Source of the DNA: Anisus vortex
Lineage: Eukaryota; Mollusca; Gastropoda; Planorbidae
Assembly (NCBI GenBank): GCA_949126835.1
Contig: OX421494.1
Coordinates: forward strand, 25,380,185 to 25,444,184
Direction: 5' to 3'
Length of the DNA: 64,000 nt
The position numbers and the translations under genes are program-made. This document shows, piece after piece, positions 20,560 to 32,441 of this stretch (positions are counted from its first letter, which is position 1; each line of letters starts with the position of its first letter). Under the pieces are notes generated by a model. It was not told the DNA's origin. It worked only from the letters and a program-made list of their open reading frames with translations, and made no database searches.

Positions 20560-20742
20560 ATGGGGGAAGCTGAAGTCGTTGACTTGGGTGAACAAGTGGG
20601 GGAGATAACGCGAGAAATGAACATCTCTGATCAGTTACTTCAGGTAATAGCTACGAGCAAGAGAGTTCCACGGCATGGTCAAAAAGTGACGCGAGCTGGA
20701 AAGTTTAAAAAAAAAAATACAGCACCCGATTATGGGCGTTAA
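20560..20742 (+). CDS. Hypothetical 60-codon frame, possible exon
   Basis: The frame starts MGEAEVVDLGEQVGEITREM in a fair initiation context (AAAGGATGG) and is GC-richer than its surroundings. A potential splice donor (CAG|GTAATA) follows residue 28. I recognise no family and no partner exon, so this may be chance. Only conservation or transcript evidence could settle it. Confidence 0.2.
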   Translation: MGEAEVVDLGEQVGEITREMNISDQLLQVIATSKRVPRHGQKVTRAGKFKKKNTAPDYGR

Positions 20743-21513
20743 GCGTGTGGAATTTTTGTTCTGTGATACCGTTATATTATATTATTGTTCTTAAATCTCA
20801 TTGTTCGTGGGATACCATAGGGCCTCCTACATTAGTGAACTCTTTATCTGTAGCATCATTAGCCACCTTTCTACCCAAACAATTGGTTTAAAAACAACAA
20901 CAAAAATAATGCTCTTACCACGACACTAAGCTTCAATAATATAAATCCAATATAGACATAGATCTGGATCTATAGCATGTGTGTAATAAATACTGCTGTA
21001 CAGAATACGCCTGAACACTTAGAATTTACAGTCACACAAAGAGACAATTATAAACAGTCTGCTAAAACCTCTTTATTTATGTGTGCGTGTATTTTAGTTT
21101 AATATTACAATAGTTTGCAGGGACGATGGTTTCTGTGTTTGATTTCACCATGAAACAAAAGAATGTTTTTTTTTTTCAATTATTTTACCTACTTGTAATA
21201 AACAACGTGTCTCTAGCCAGTGAGTGACTCGGCAAGGCTATATTTAGGTACAGTAATTTGCTAAAAACTAAACGTTAATATGTGTATGAGAGGGGGGGGG
21301 GTAGAGAGAGAGAAAAAAAAAAGCGAGAGAGGTGGGTATCGATTTTTATAGCAGGGCGACGTAATTACACCGCTATCTTTAATGTATTGCGTCTTTCGCT
21401 GAGACGTGGTTTTACTTTTAACCGTATCGTCTTACATTTTAATAAGGGTTTAACATAGGGTTTTAAAATTTGAAAAAAATGAAGTGTGCCCATGAGAACG
21501 ATTCGTTCCAAAA
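20743..21513. other. Unassigned sequence with a GA/G-rich tract
   Basis: A run of G and GA/A-rich repeats lies at about 21289-21335. No gene is supported. Confidence 0.4.
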
Positions 21514-21745
21514 AGCCAGTGAAGCAGCGTTCACCTGTTTCCTTGACCACTACACACAATGGTGACTGAGTGGTCAGTACCATACCCAGCCGCCTTTGCT
21601 TTACCTAATTAACGTCATGTATCTGGGGAGAATCTGTGACAACCTCCAGACCACTACTGGGAAAATTAACAGGATTCGAACGCAGGACATTCGGTATGGC
21701 AATTTCATCACGCTGCAGCTGAACCGCCCTACCGTAATAGTTGTT
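21514..21745 (-). mobile_element. SINE family B, minus strand
   Basis: On the minus strand, ACGGTAGGGCGGTTCAGC is followed by the B-box-like CGTTCGAATCCTG, then AAAGCAAAGGCGGCTGGGTA and GTGAACGCTGCTTCACTGGC, the block order of the 16670 copy. Confidence 0.7.
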
Positions 21746-21765
21746 GATTTTACAGTTGGGGTAAA

Positions 21766-21816
21766 GTAAAGGCGGCCGGTCACAGAAACTGCTTCACCGA
21801 CCCCGTGTATCATTTT
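21766..21816 (+). repeat. SINE family B fragment, plus strand
   Basis: GGGTAAAGTAAAGGCGGCCG and GAAACTGCTTCACCGACC match the SINE body in the orientation opposite to the neighbouring copy, so two independent insertions or a rearrangement lie side by side. Confidence 0.5.
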
Positions 21817-21844
21817 GGTCAGACGGGATTCTTTACTCTTTTTT

Positions 21845-21935
21845 ACTTTTCAGGTAACCCCATACCGGGCGCAACACTAGAAGAAAGAGAACTTATATGA
21901 ATTTGGTCTTTGCATAATAAGAGGTTAAAAAAGTT
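21845..21935 (-). pseudogene. Relic of CR1/jockey-like LINE 3' end
   Basis: CAGGTAACCCCATACCGGGC, AGAAGAAAGAGAACTTATAT and GAATTTG correspond base by base to the antisense of the LINE end near 38550-38610 and to the relic at 5390-5460. About 90 bp survive. Confidence 0.4.
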
Positions 21936-22674
21936 TAGCAGTCTATACTCTATAAACATGAATCTGGTTAAATTAAAGAACGGTGTGATTCATGTCAATC
22001 AAAACTCATATTTAGTTGCATACGTAATTACGTAATACTGTTGTTAATATAAATCTACACAATCTGTGCACCGTGTCAAAAAACAAACAAGCAACTATTT
22101 ATAACCTATTTATTATATTATATAGTTCAATGCCCGCTTATGACACGTAGGCCAAACAATTTTGAAACAAATCGTCCCAGACATCTACAGGGTCGATAAA
22201 CCTGTAGGCCTATGTACAAAAATTTTTTTTACGAGCGGTAATCCATTTTTTTTTAAAAGTCCATGATCGTCAATGTAAAGTAAAGGGACAGCTAGAAATA
22301 GCACAATCATTTTCAATGGATCCCAAACATTTTAACACTCGCGATCCCCGATGTTGGAAGTAAAAGACGTGACAGGGGTTGACCCGAATCTGAGTTTGCT
22401 TCCCCAAGACTTCAATGCAATCTAATTATTTACATTTAAGTACATTTCATAAAGTATGTACATAGGCCTAAAGTGTTTTGTTTTTGTTCATTAGCCGGGG
22501 AAATAAAAATGATGCAACTATTTTAAGTAGAGTACTTTTAACATTTCCGTAAATAATCCTTTCTGCTCTCCCTTTACTTGAACAGTCACATTAGTCTAAA
22601 ATTAAAACATTAGCACATTATTAAAATCTGGCTAATATATTATATAGACTGCTGTTGGAACCCTTTATCTAATA
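21936..22674. other. Unassigned AT-rich sequence
   Basis: No gene or repeat family is recognised. Confidence 0.35.
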
Positions 22675-23415
22675 CATAGGTTCTCAACCTTTTTCGGCTC
22701 ACCGCCCCCTTTTACATTTTTGTACCGCTCACCGCCCCCAGCTTAATTTTAGCGGAAACATTTGTTAATTAAAGGGAGATAATTAACCCTTTTCATTTGA
22801 GGTAATATTTCAATTTGTTTTTCTTTTATAAAAAATTAAGAGGCTTGCATTTATAACTTTAAAATGATATAATAGAACTGTAAAAATTATTTGAAAATTG
22901 TATAAATATTATATGATTAAAGAATTTATATGAATATTTTCAAGCATTTTAATTACTACCCAGTTTGTATAATTACTACGTATCTATACCGCTCAGCTAT
23001 TGTGGTTACCTCTTTACGCAGGATTCAAACGCAATAAAGGACATCTCGGTAAAACATCAAAAGAATAATATAAGAGCAATATTAGCAGATGTTAAGGCGA
23101 CAGTCCGGTGAACCAACCATAAGACGAGACGGCTGCATACCATATTTGCCAAATACTGACCCCCCCCCCCCCCTACTTCATCGAAAAGTTATTGTTCAAT
23201 AATATGTATGCCTACTGTCGGGAGATGTCAGATATTTAGTAGCCCTTGCGTTTACATCATATTTCATCCAAAAACTAATCGATTCAAATAGCTGAGTTGT
23301 TGAAATTATAGCAGGTACGTATGTACCGCCCACTTGCCCTTCATCGCCCCCCAATCGCCCCCGGGAATGTTATCGCCCCCTGGGGGGGCGATATCGCCCC
23401 CGTTGAGAACCTATG
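22675..23415. mobile_element. hAT-like element, 741 bp, perfect 8-bp TSD
   Basis: Ends CATAGGTTCTCAACCTTTTT and, inverted, CATAGGTTCTCAACGGGG. The octamer ATCTAATA flanks it exactly at 22667-22674 and 23416-23423. Subterminal repeats of ACCGCCCCC/ATCGCCCCC are present at both ends. GGTTCTCAAC termini are known from hAT elements. The interior holds a tRNA-like SINE fragment and no transposase. Confidence 0.9.
23090..23140 (-). repeat. SINE family A head fragment inside hAT element
   Basis: The minus strand reads GGTTGGTTCACCGGACTGTC, as in the head of the SINE at 10925 (GGTTAGTTCACCGGACTGTC). It is probably an older SINE insertion carried by the transposon. Confidence 0.45.
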
Positions 23416-23620
23416 ATCTAATATAAACTTTAAATAAACTTACAAAAAATATAACAAGTCATATTTATATAGCGAAAAAATGTTTCAGATGAATTATCTA
23501 AAAGAGTCCGAGCAAGCGAAATGACCATTGAAATCTATAAACAAACAATACAACAATCATACATCGACTTATACACACAGCACGCCGAGTACTTGGGTAC
23601 AAATGGCCAAAGTTAAAAAA

Positions 23621-25097
23621 CAGTAAAATGGCAACGGTAAAAATTACAAACATATTATTATATTTATTGCTTTAATTTAAAGTTGTGATTATTCTTGTGC
23701 CTACTTAATGATGTTAATCATGGTTAATGTCTTATGGTATGAAACAAGGCATAATTTAAGCAAGATTTAAGTTAACTATTGTTGGCACCCTTGAAAATAA
23801 TTAATTTGTTATCACTCGTAAAAACAGCCTGATTCTGAACGTATTCACTATGAGTTTGGGGTGTCCAACAATGGGTAGAATTTGACATTAACATAACCAT
23901 GTGAGAAACCATGTGTCGAGTCGGAGTTGGAGTCGGAAGAAATTTGGGTTCCTGGAGTCGCAGTTGGAGTCGGAAGTACAAAAAACTGAGTAGTCGGAAC
24001 ATTTATCTACTGACTCCACAGCCCTGTGAGATACCCATATAGAGTTTATAGAGCATTTTAACAGTTCGACGGAGCCACCAGCTTGGCGAAGACAAATCTT
24101 TGATCCATGCCGCCGCTAAAAACCAAAAGCTCACCCCCCCCCCTTTTTTTTTTCCTTTGCGACCGCTGGTCGAATTCTCCCTTACCCTCTACACTAAAAT
24201 TATTAGGTGTAAATACAAAGAAACGAAGAAACGAGATACATATAAAAATATGGATTTAAGTATGATAATGAAAAAAACATTTCTTTAAATTATGATGATA
24301 AAAAAATGTAGGCCTAGACTAGATACAAATGTGTACACGAAAGAATTACAGTTAACAAAAACGTGTACATTTTATTAACCGATTCGTCGAATCCACTATT
24401 GAAGTGGTTAACATAATATACGACTTAATCGCTTTGCATTATGTGTCAATTAACCGAATTCTTGAAAAAAAAAATAATGTTCTGGAATAAAAGAACCCGA
24501 TTTAAAGTTTCGTTAAGAGCCGTACTTAGCTAAACGGCGCTACTTTTAGTAATACTGGACTGTGGCTGTGGCTAGCTAGCCGGTCACTAACACTTTCGTC
24601 TGTTTGGGAAAGGGGGGGGGGGGTAATACACTGTGTTGAGTTGAAATCATTGCCTTTCTTTAATTTAAATAAACTTAGTCAAATTAACAAATTAAATCAT
24701 TTTTATCAGTTAATGTGTATGCTTTTAATTTTATTTTTAAATGTTATTTTAGCGAATAATCTCAACACAGCGCCTGTACTGCTATTTCCTCCGTCCCCCT
24801 ACTTATTTTATTCTACTGCTACTATGTTCACAATCAGGCTACTTAAACAAGTTAATAAGCTTACAATTTAGTTTCTTGCAAAGGTACTCATACTAATTTA
24901 CTCAGTGGCCTCTGATAACTTAATTTTCTACAGAGACTACTTCGTTTCATGCCATTTACTTCGTTTAGTCGGCAAGAGTGCAAACAATACTTTTAATGAA
25001 ATAATAGATGTTATTTGTTTGCCATTATTACCGTTTCTATATTAATTTACCGTTGCAATTTTTACCTTGCCTTTTTTAACGTTGCCATTTTAACAGT
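23621..25097. mobile_element. Possible TIR element of about 1.5 kb
   Basis: CAGTAAAATGGCAACGGTAA at the left has an inverted counterpart CTGTTAAAATGGCAACG at the right, followed inwards by a second AAATTGCAACGGTAA block. No target duplication is apparent. A related block (TAAAATGGCAACGGTAAAA) lies alone at 18143-18163. Confidence 0.35.
23911..24026. repeat. Terminal fragment of AGGGCTGTGGAGTCGG element
   Basis: The inverted end CAGGGCTGTGGAGTCAG and degenerate GGAGTCGGAAG units match the right end of the element at 36176-37831. The left terminus is absent. Confidence 0.6.
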
Positions 25098-26625
25098 GAT
25101 TTACAAGAGCTATTGACTATTGAATTATACTCAAACTGATTTGTATTAAATAAACATTTGACCTAATAAAAACCATAGTTGTGTCATACAAATTTATAGA
25201 GGAAAGTTGCACAGACACGTTTTATTATAACTTTATAAAATCACCCTAAAACCTCGAATAAATTTACATGTAGGCGACAGTGTACAGCTTTATAAATCTA
25301 TTATTTACAATTATTTATAAATATCGTAATCATATTATTTAACACTTATTGAATAGACTATATAACAGCCTACTGGAAAACCTAGTCGTATGTAGGCCTA
25401 TTTATAGATTTTTCTTAGAGTTTGTTTTGGCCTAATTTTAGCGTATAACAATAAATCTGGCAAGCCTGTCTCTTTATTGGTCTTAAACTAAAGCTCAAGT
25501 CTGAAGTGTCGCTAACACTTTGACCTACTTAACCAACGTGTTGATTTCAATTTTTCATAAAGTAGTTTGTCCATTGGAACGGCACTGTAGCCGTAGATAC
25601 GCGCTAGCAAGTTTATCCAGATAATGTGGGGTGGGATTGGTGGGCTACACACATGAACGACATTCTGCTAATACACAATACATAAAATGTTTTCACATAG
25701 TCACATAGGCTACACACACGTGCTTACACACGATTTTATAATCTCGAGCTAGACACAATAAAAAAAATTAAAAAAATTCGAGTAATCTGTTCAAGTATGC
25801 CCTTAACTAATCGATAAGTGATTTTTTTAAATAAAGATTGAACAAATTATTATATATTATTAGGCTATACTGCTATACTTATACTTATACATTTGATTAT
25901 ATTGAATATCGGCATATACTCCCTATATAATAATAGGCCTAGAGTCTATATAGGCCTACTATGTAGTATATGAATATGGTTACAAAATCATTTCATACCT
26001 TAACCTATATATTTATATATCGGTATATATCGTTACATAATATCATAATATAATCATATAGTCATGGCCTTTAGTTATTTAATTAATTCTAATAAATGTA
26101 TAGGATATAAGTATAAGGTCAATACAATAGCCTATAGATTATCTGATACCCTTCAAATGAAATATTATCTGTATATTTAATCTGTTTGAGTATACGGTGT
26201 GATTTATCGGGCCATTAACTTGTAAAGGTAATCGAGAATGCTATTGAATGTTATCAAGCTGTTTTTTTAAAAATAAAATTCAAATAACATCCTGTGAACT
26301 TGTCTAAATATATTATAATGTTCCACAGAGATGCTTAGCCCGCTCTAGATGATAGGCTAATATACGTTTTAAGCCGTATAAACATTGACATTGGGCGGCA
26401 TAGAGTTTATTTAGGCCTACTTTTTTTACTACTATATATGACTGTATGACTATACATTTAGGCTATACATGTACTGATTACTGATACCAGATAATATGAA
26501 CGTCTGAGGTAAGATTAGGGTGGTAGGGAAAATAAAGTGGATATCTAGCTCCTCACGGACTTTTCCCTATCCTGTTTATTTTAGCCAATATAATTTAATA
26601 TAGGCCTAAGCACAATGCTCTAAAG
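25098..26625. other. Unassigned AT-rich sequence rich in TAGGCCTA
   Basis: No gene or repeat family is seen. Several TAGGCCTA palindromes or near matches occur (around 25393, 25937, 25953, 26412 and 26601). Confidence 0.4.
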
Positions 26626-26832
26626 CAGGGGTCGGCAACCTACGGACCACGTGCCACACTTGGCAAGCAGACCGATTTTTAATGGCACGCGGAAGACTCG
26701 TAAAAAATAATCTTCAAGTATCTCCTATTGGAAATAGAGTGCTAAAGAAAAGTGACTTTTAGGCTGTTGGCACGCTGAATAAATTAGAAATACCACTTTG
26801 GCACACTATTATCAAAAAGTTGCCGATCCCTG
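26626..26832 (+). mobile_element. hAT-like MITE, 207 bp
   Basis: Begins CAGGGGTCGGCAACCTACGG and ends with the inverse of CAGGGATCGGCAAC. Flanks CTCTAAAG and CCCTAGAC agree in 5 of 8 positions and both have TA at the centre. The interior matches the MITEs at 12921 and 17538. Confidence 0.8.
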
Positions 26833-28613
26833 CCCTAGACTATAAAGTAGTAGAAAGCCTATAAGTGTAGGCGTAGGACATAAAAGCGTTATAAGTCATA
26901 CGTCTTTAACATAAATCTATATTATAATTATAGTGAATAGGCCCTACTAGTCTATACTCTATATTTAACACATTCACCCGTATAAATAAATCGATGTTTC
27001 AAATGATTTATTAAATAGTTAAATATAGGCGTATGGCCGTATGGTCCTAGCTTACACATTGATCACAAGATAAGTAGTCATTAGTAGGCCCTATTGATAA
27101 CCAGATAGCGTTAACCACATAACATAACACATGTACTGTCTGTACAGACACAGAGTACTGGCCTACACTGGCCTACAGTCTTCAGTAATGAGTAATACAA
27201 TTAGGCCTACCAAAATAAGTAGGCTAACCAAAATACAAAGTAACAAACCACCTTAGAGATAGATAACCTAATACTGTTAGGCACAGTTAGGGTTAGGTAT
27301 TAAGTTAAGCCGTTTAGTTCTTAAGTCGACAACTAAAAATATCACTAAAAAATTTACATTTATGTGGGCCATGTAGGCCTAACAAAAAAATAAAATAGTA
27401 CTTAAAAACAAAAAGAAAAAGGCATACACTGACAAAAACCTCGTAAGTATAGGCATACTAATATACTAACTTTACCCTACTATAGGCTACTATTACTAGT
27501 AGCCTATAGTTAATTAAATTAATAACATGGCATAGTCATTATCATATCATATAGGCCTAATCTATCTTTAGGCCATGGCCATAAGGCCATAACTTGCCAT
27601 AAGTAAAGTAAAGTCATTAGGATGATTAGGGCTTATTAGGCTATCATGAATAATCATGTAACTTAATTAATTTTAGATTAGTTAGGTAATAGTAAGAGCC
27701 GAAAAATATTAATTAAGTATTAATAATTAAAATACTACTAATGTAATGACTAATCTACTAATCTTACCTGATAGTTAGGCTGGTATATCCAAATTTAAAA
27801 CACACCATTTTCTGAACCTTTATCAAATAAACTACCAATAGCACAGCACTATACTCTATACTATATAGCAACTAAACTAGTTAGGTCTCTATGGGTATGT
27901 GAATGCCACGTAATTCCACATAATCAGAATTTCAACACCAATTTAAATGTAAACAGTGACAACTAGACGACCACAGAACTATCGTGCTAGTCTACTACTA
28001 CGTTATTATTTAGTGAACAGGTCGCAACTTGTACGCTCATAAGTTAACGTTTCAAAATGTGAAGTGGATATAATATAAATTTAAAAAAAACAACAAAAAA
28101 ACACAACAACAGCACACAGTAAACACGAGTGTGCTTAGAGGCACAGCAAGAACTATTATTATCACTCAGCTTTTACATGTCACTCGCTTTGTCGCCCGTT
28201 GTTTCGTATTTATTTCGTAACTAGCGGCGGTGGAACTCGTTTGTGATGCGACATGCGGCCAGTGTTAAAATGTAAATATAACCTATTCGTTTTACAATAA
28301 CTATAACCAGCTAGTAGCTAGGCATAATAAATCCGTGTCACTTTTTTACGTTGGTAGAATAGATAGACGTTCTTTTCTATTCAGAAGATACAGTTACATT
28401 GAGATTTTTTTATAATCGAGTCGAATTAATATCGCAATGTTGAAACACGACTATTTCGCATGAGTACAACTACTATCGTCTAGTCCTAGTATCGCCGTCA
28501 CAGAGTGGTCAGAGGGTAAGGAAAAGTCACAAGGACACGAGAAACCGCCAAAGGACCGCGTGCGAAAAAGTTGTTTCATTTACGTGTCGGGGTTCCGTTG
28601 GTCTACTCGTAAC
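26833..28613. other. Unassigned sequence, CpG-richer near 28150-28600
   Basis: No convincing exon is found. The last 450 bp contain more CpG than the surroundings and a potential splice donor (CAGAGG|GTAAGG near 28510), so an untranslated first exon or promoter is possible but unproven. Confidence 0.3.
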
Positions 28614-28903
28614 CAGTGGCGTAACAAGAGGAAAAGGCGCCTGTGGCGGAGACGGAATGGGATAAGAAGCCAGAGGGCGGGGATGGGGAAAAAAAGAAGA
28701 ACGCCTTTCTGAAATGTTAGGAAGTCCTGAATTAGTAAGCTAACATATCATTGTTTTTCTTCCAATTGAATTTTCAGTCGATGATATTAAAATTAATGTA
28801 AACTTTATTGTTTTATAATGTTACTGTCAAAAGTACTTTTGGCGTATTTCCAAATTTTGGCGCCTCGGTCGGTCTTTCACCCCCCCCTCCTTTTTCTAAT
28901 TAA

Positions 28904-28976
28904 CCCTTCCCGTACCGACCTACTTCTATCTATGCTGCCTTCAGTTCCGCTATATACGCGCCCGGGACTGTAAGGG
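28904..28976. mobile_element. 73-bp TTAA-flanked micro-element, copy 2
   Basis: In opposite orientation to copies 1 and 3. Flanked exactly by TTAA (28900-28903 and 28977-28980). By eye it is identical over all 73 bp to the reverse complement of copy 3. Confidence 0.75.
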
Positions 28977-29432
28977 TTAAGCTACAGCCTGTAACATCCG
29001 TAACAACGACAGAAAAAAAACACTCCGAAACATGTGCGACTACCTGACTACTTAAAATTTGAAAAATGCGTAATAGTATTAACACAATTTCTTAATTCCG
29101 ACGAAATTAGGTCATCACTTATTTAAAATTTAAACAGCACTGTAACAATAGGCCCACTTACGGTAGCTACCTAATGTTTTGACTGCGTCTGGGGCGGGAG
29201 TTGAAATTTGCGCCTATCTAAGACTAGACTTTAGGCTTTCTCAGCACACTATATTATTTGCCTAATAGCGGCCCAACATTAGCCAAGATTTAAATATTTA
29301 CTAGGCTAATATTGGGCCATTTTAGTGTGTTGTTTGGGACTGCTTGTTTTCATTTTTGTTTTAATTAAGCTAACAAGAAAGGTAAAACATGGTGGCATGT
29401 TTAGTTACAGTGAGATGATTGGATAGATAAGG

Positions 29433-30652
29433 TACTTCAAACCCAAAACCATTTACGTATCACTAAGTACTCAAAACCATTTACTTATCACTAAGTACTC
29501 AAAACCATTTACGTATCACTAAGTACTCAAAACCATTTACGTATCACTAAGTACTCAAAACCATTTACGTATCACTAAGTACTCAAAACCATTTACGTAT
29601 CACTAAGTACTCAAAACCATTTACGTATCACTAAGTACTCAAAACCATTTACGTATCACTAAGTACTCAAAACCTTTTACGAATCACTAAGTACTCAAAA
29701 CCATTTACGTATCACTAAGTACTCAAAACTATTTACGTATCACTAAGTACTCAAAACCATTTACGTATCACTAAGTACTCAAAACCATTTACGTATCACT
29801 AAGTACTCAAAACCATTTACGTATCACTAAGTACTCAAAACCATTTACGTATCACTAAGTACTCAAAACCATTTACGTATCACTAAGTACTCAAAACCAT
29901 TTACGTATCACTAAGTACTCAAAACCATTTATGTATCACTAAGTACTCAAAACCATTTACGTATCACTAAGTACTCAAAACCATTTACGTATCACTAAGT
30001 ACTCAAAACCATTTACGTATCACTAAGTACTCAAAACCATTTACGTATCACTAAGAACTCAAAACTATTTACGTATCACTAAGTACTCAAAACCATTTAC
30101 GTATCACTAAGTACTCAAAACCATTTACGTATCACTAAGTACTCAAAACCATTTATGTATCACTAAGTACTCAAAACCATTTACGTATCACTAAGTACTC
30201 AAAACCATTTACGTATCACTAAGTACTCAAAACCATTTACGTATCACTAAGTACTCAAAACCTTTTACGTATCACTAAGTACTCAAAACCATTTACGTAT
30301 CACTAAGTACTCAAAACCATTTACGTATCACTAAGTACTCAAAACCATTTATGTATCACTAAGTACTCAAAACCATTTACGTATCACTAAGTACTCAAAA
30401 CCATTTACGTATCACTAAGTACTCAAAACCATTTACGTATCACTAAGTACTCAAAACCTTTTACGTATCACTAAGTACTCAAAACTTTTTACGTATCACT
30501 AAGTACTCAAAACCATTTACGTATCACTAAGTACTCAAAACCATTTACGTATCACTAAGTACTCAAAACCATTTACGTATCACTAAGTACTCAAAACCAT
30601 TTACGTATCACTAAGTATTCAAAACCATGTACGTATCACTAAGTACTCAAAA
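29433..30652. repeat. 27-bp satellite, about 45 copies
   Basis: The unit AAACCATTTACGTATCACTA plus AGTACTC repeats with very little divergence (occasional TTTT, TATGTAT or AGAACTC variants). Two plus-strand frames (NHLRITKYS and TIYVSLSTQ) and one minus-strand frame (EYLVIRKWF) read through the consensus without stops, but none has an initiating methionine. Confidence 0.98.
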
Positions 30653-30956
30653 ATTATTACAATTTTTCAAGCTATTGACTTTTTTTTTTCATGCTTAATA
30701 CAAAGACAAAATAATTCTAAGAACTTTAATACTAATTGTATGACTGCTTGTCAATTTTCAACAAAAAAAGTTTTGGAATTGTCAAATGTTACAAGTGGGT
30801 TGGTTACCTTTTGCCTCCCCACAAAGTCCCGTTTTTAGAATTATTGAACGTATGCTATGGTATAATTATAATTCAATTACAGATATAATAAAAGTACTGT
30901 AGTATATTATTCTAAGGAGTAAAATATTCCTTTCATCAATCACATTAGACTTGTCT

Positions 30957-31444
30957 AGGGTTTCCAGATGTCCGACAAAAAAAGGACATGTCCTCCTTTT
31001 CAACTAAATGTCCTCCGTCAGGAAGGCAAATCTAAACACCTTTTACATTTCTGGCTTTTGTAATATGCTTAGAATATGTTTTGTAAAGTCTTCAAAATAA
31101 TATTGACACGCATAGAATACAATTCGGCTAATAAACACCTGATAATTTGTGCAGGTAAAAAATGAACATTTAAAAAAAAAAAGATTTTTGCATAAACTGT
31201 AAAGTTTTTTCATCAGAGTTGCCCAAAATGCAGCCTACATTTAATCTATAATCTAGATTCAATTTTTAACAAGCCAATTACTTGGTCAGTTTACCAATGG
31301 ACACTTATTTGTAGCTAATGTCATAAAATTTTACTGATTGTGAGTTTAATCCTGAACGATTCAATTAATTCACTCAATACGTCCCCCTTTTTTGTTTCTC
31401 AATGTTTATGTCCTCCTTATGATACCCATGTATCTGGCAATATT
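30957..31444. mobile_element. GTCCTCC-type TIR element, 488 bp
   Basis: Left end AGGGTTTCCAGATGTCCGAC with AGGACATGTCCTCC just inside. The right end, inverted, reads TTGCCAGATACATGGG with AGGAGGACAT inside. The flanks share TTGTC (ACTTGTCT versus CGTTGTCA), a decayed 8-bp duplication. Relatives are at 20290, 51162 and 56850. Noncoding. Confidence 0.55.
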
Positions 31445-31680
31445 CGTTGTCAAATTACATTAATCTAGAGATTAAGGTCAGTTATGCTGAAGCTGTACAA
31501 TTTGTTTATTAAATTTGTTTAATCAATACAAATGTAACAAATTTTTGTCAGCTAATTTTGGTAGTTTATATTTTTAGTGTCAGTTTGGCGCCTAACGGAA
31601 TCCCAGCCCCCCCCCCCCCCCATTTCCCCGCCACCTTTCCTTAGTTACGCTACTGCTCTCCTATGGCGCACGATCAAAAT

Positions 31681-31748
31681 GTCAACTGTAAAAATGAAAT
31701 GTCAAGGTAAAAATGTCAACTGTAAAAATGAAATGTCAAGGTAAAAAT
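31681..31748. repeat. 34-bp direct repeat, two copies
   Basis: GTCAACTGTAAAAATGAAAT plus GTCAAGGTAAAAAT occurs twice in tandem. Confidence 0.9.
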
Positions 31749-32441
31749 GGGAGCTGTAAATCGATAGTTTTATTCTACTTTAAATAGGAGCTCATTGACA
31801 CCTGTTTTGTTAGTTTTAAGGCTAGTTTCGGTTACGTAAAATACAATAATATTGTTGTGACGTGGTCTTACGTTCACGCCGTGCAGTTTAAACTTAAACT
31901 TTAGGTGTCAAGTGGAGTGACGCATGGGGTGTATCATGGAAATGCTGGAGTGTTGGTCAATGCAAGTTAAAGGATGGCACTCCATATCACATGCAACTGT
32001 AGAGTGATGACGTTGATGATATTAGTTCCACGTGCCTTTCCTGAAGGGACCACCAAATGAAAAATAATTCTGTAAATTTTGAGAACCACTGGGCTAATGA
32101 AATACACTAATTGACAGGAGAATCGAAAACATTCATGCAAATATATTTATTACAAGCTACATTTCCCGGAGTTGCCCGGGGAAAAAAAAAGAGGACTGTA
32201 TAAGTATAAGGTGCAGATAACAAATTTATAAACTACACTTAAAAGAAAGCTAAAAATAGTATGTTTAAATTATTATTTTTTTTACTGAATACTTTTAGGA
32301 AAGTAAATAAATATTGTAATCGGGTAAAAAAATAGGCAAGTATTTTTATTTAACAAAATCTAATTTGCCTGTAGATTTACAATGTCTTTTGTTTTTAAAA
32401 GTTTGAAAAAAAATTGTCGAAAAAAAAAGTTTAGTCTAACT
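31749..32441. other. Unassigned AT-rich sequence
   Basis: No gene or repeat family is recognised. Confidence 0.35.

Larger units (their letters stand above)
28614..31655. mobile_element. Possible composite CAGTGGCGTAAC element
   Basis: CAGTGGCGTAACAAGAGG at the left is matched by the inverse CAGTAGCGTAACTAAGG at the right; both are followed inwards by G-rich sequence. Flanks do not match, and most of the interior is satellite and other elements, so the two ends may not belong together. Confidence 0.35.

Noticed and set aside
29433..30652. CRISPR-like array
   Set aside because: The repeats are contiguous, with no unique spacers, and the setting is a eukaryotic genome; it is a satellite.
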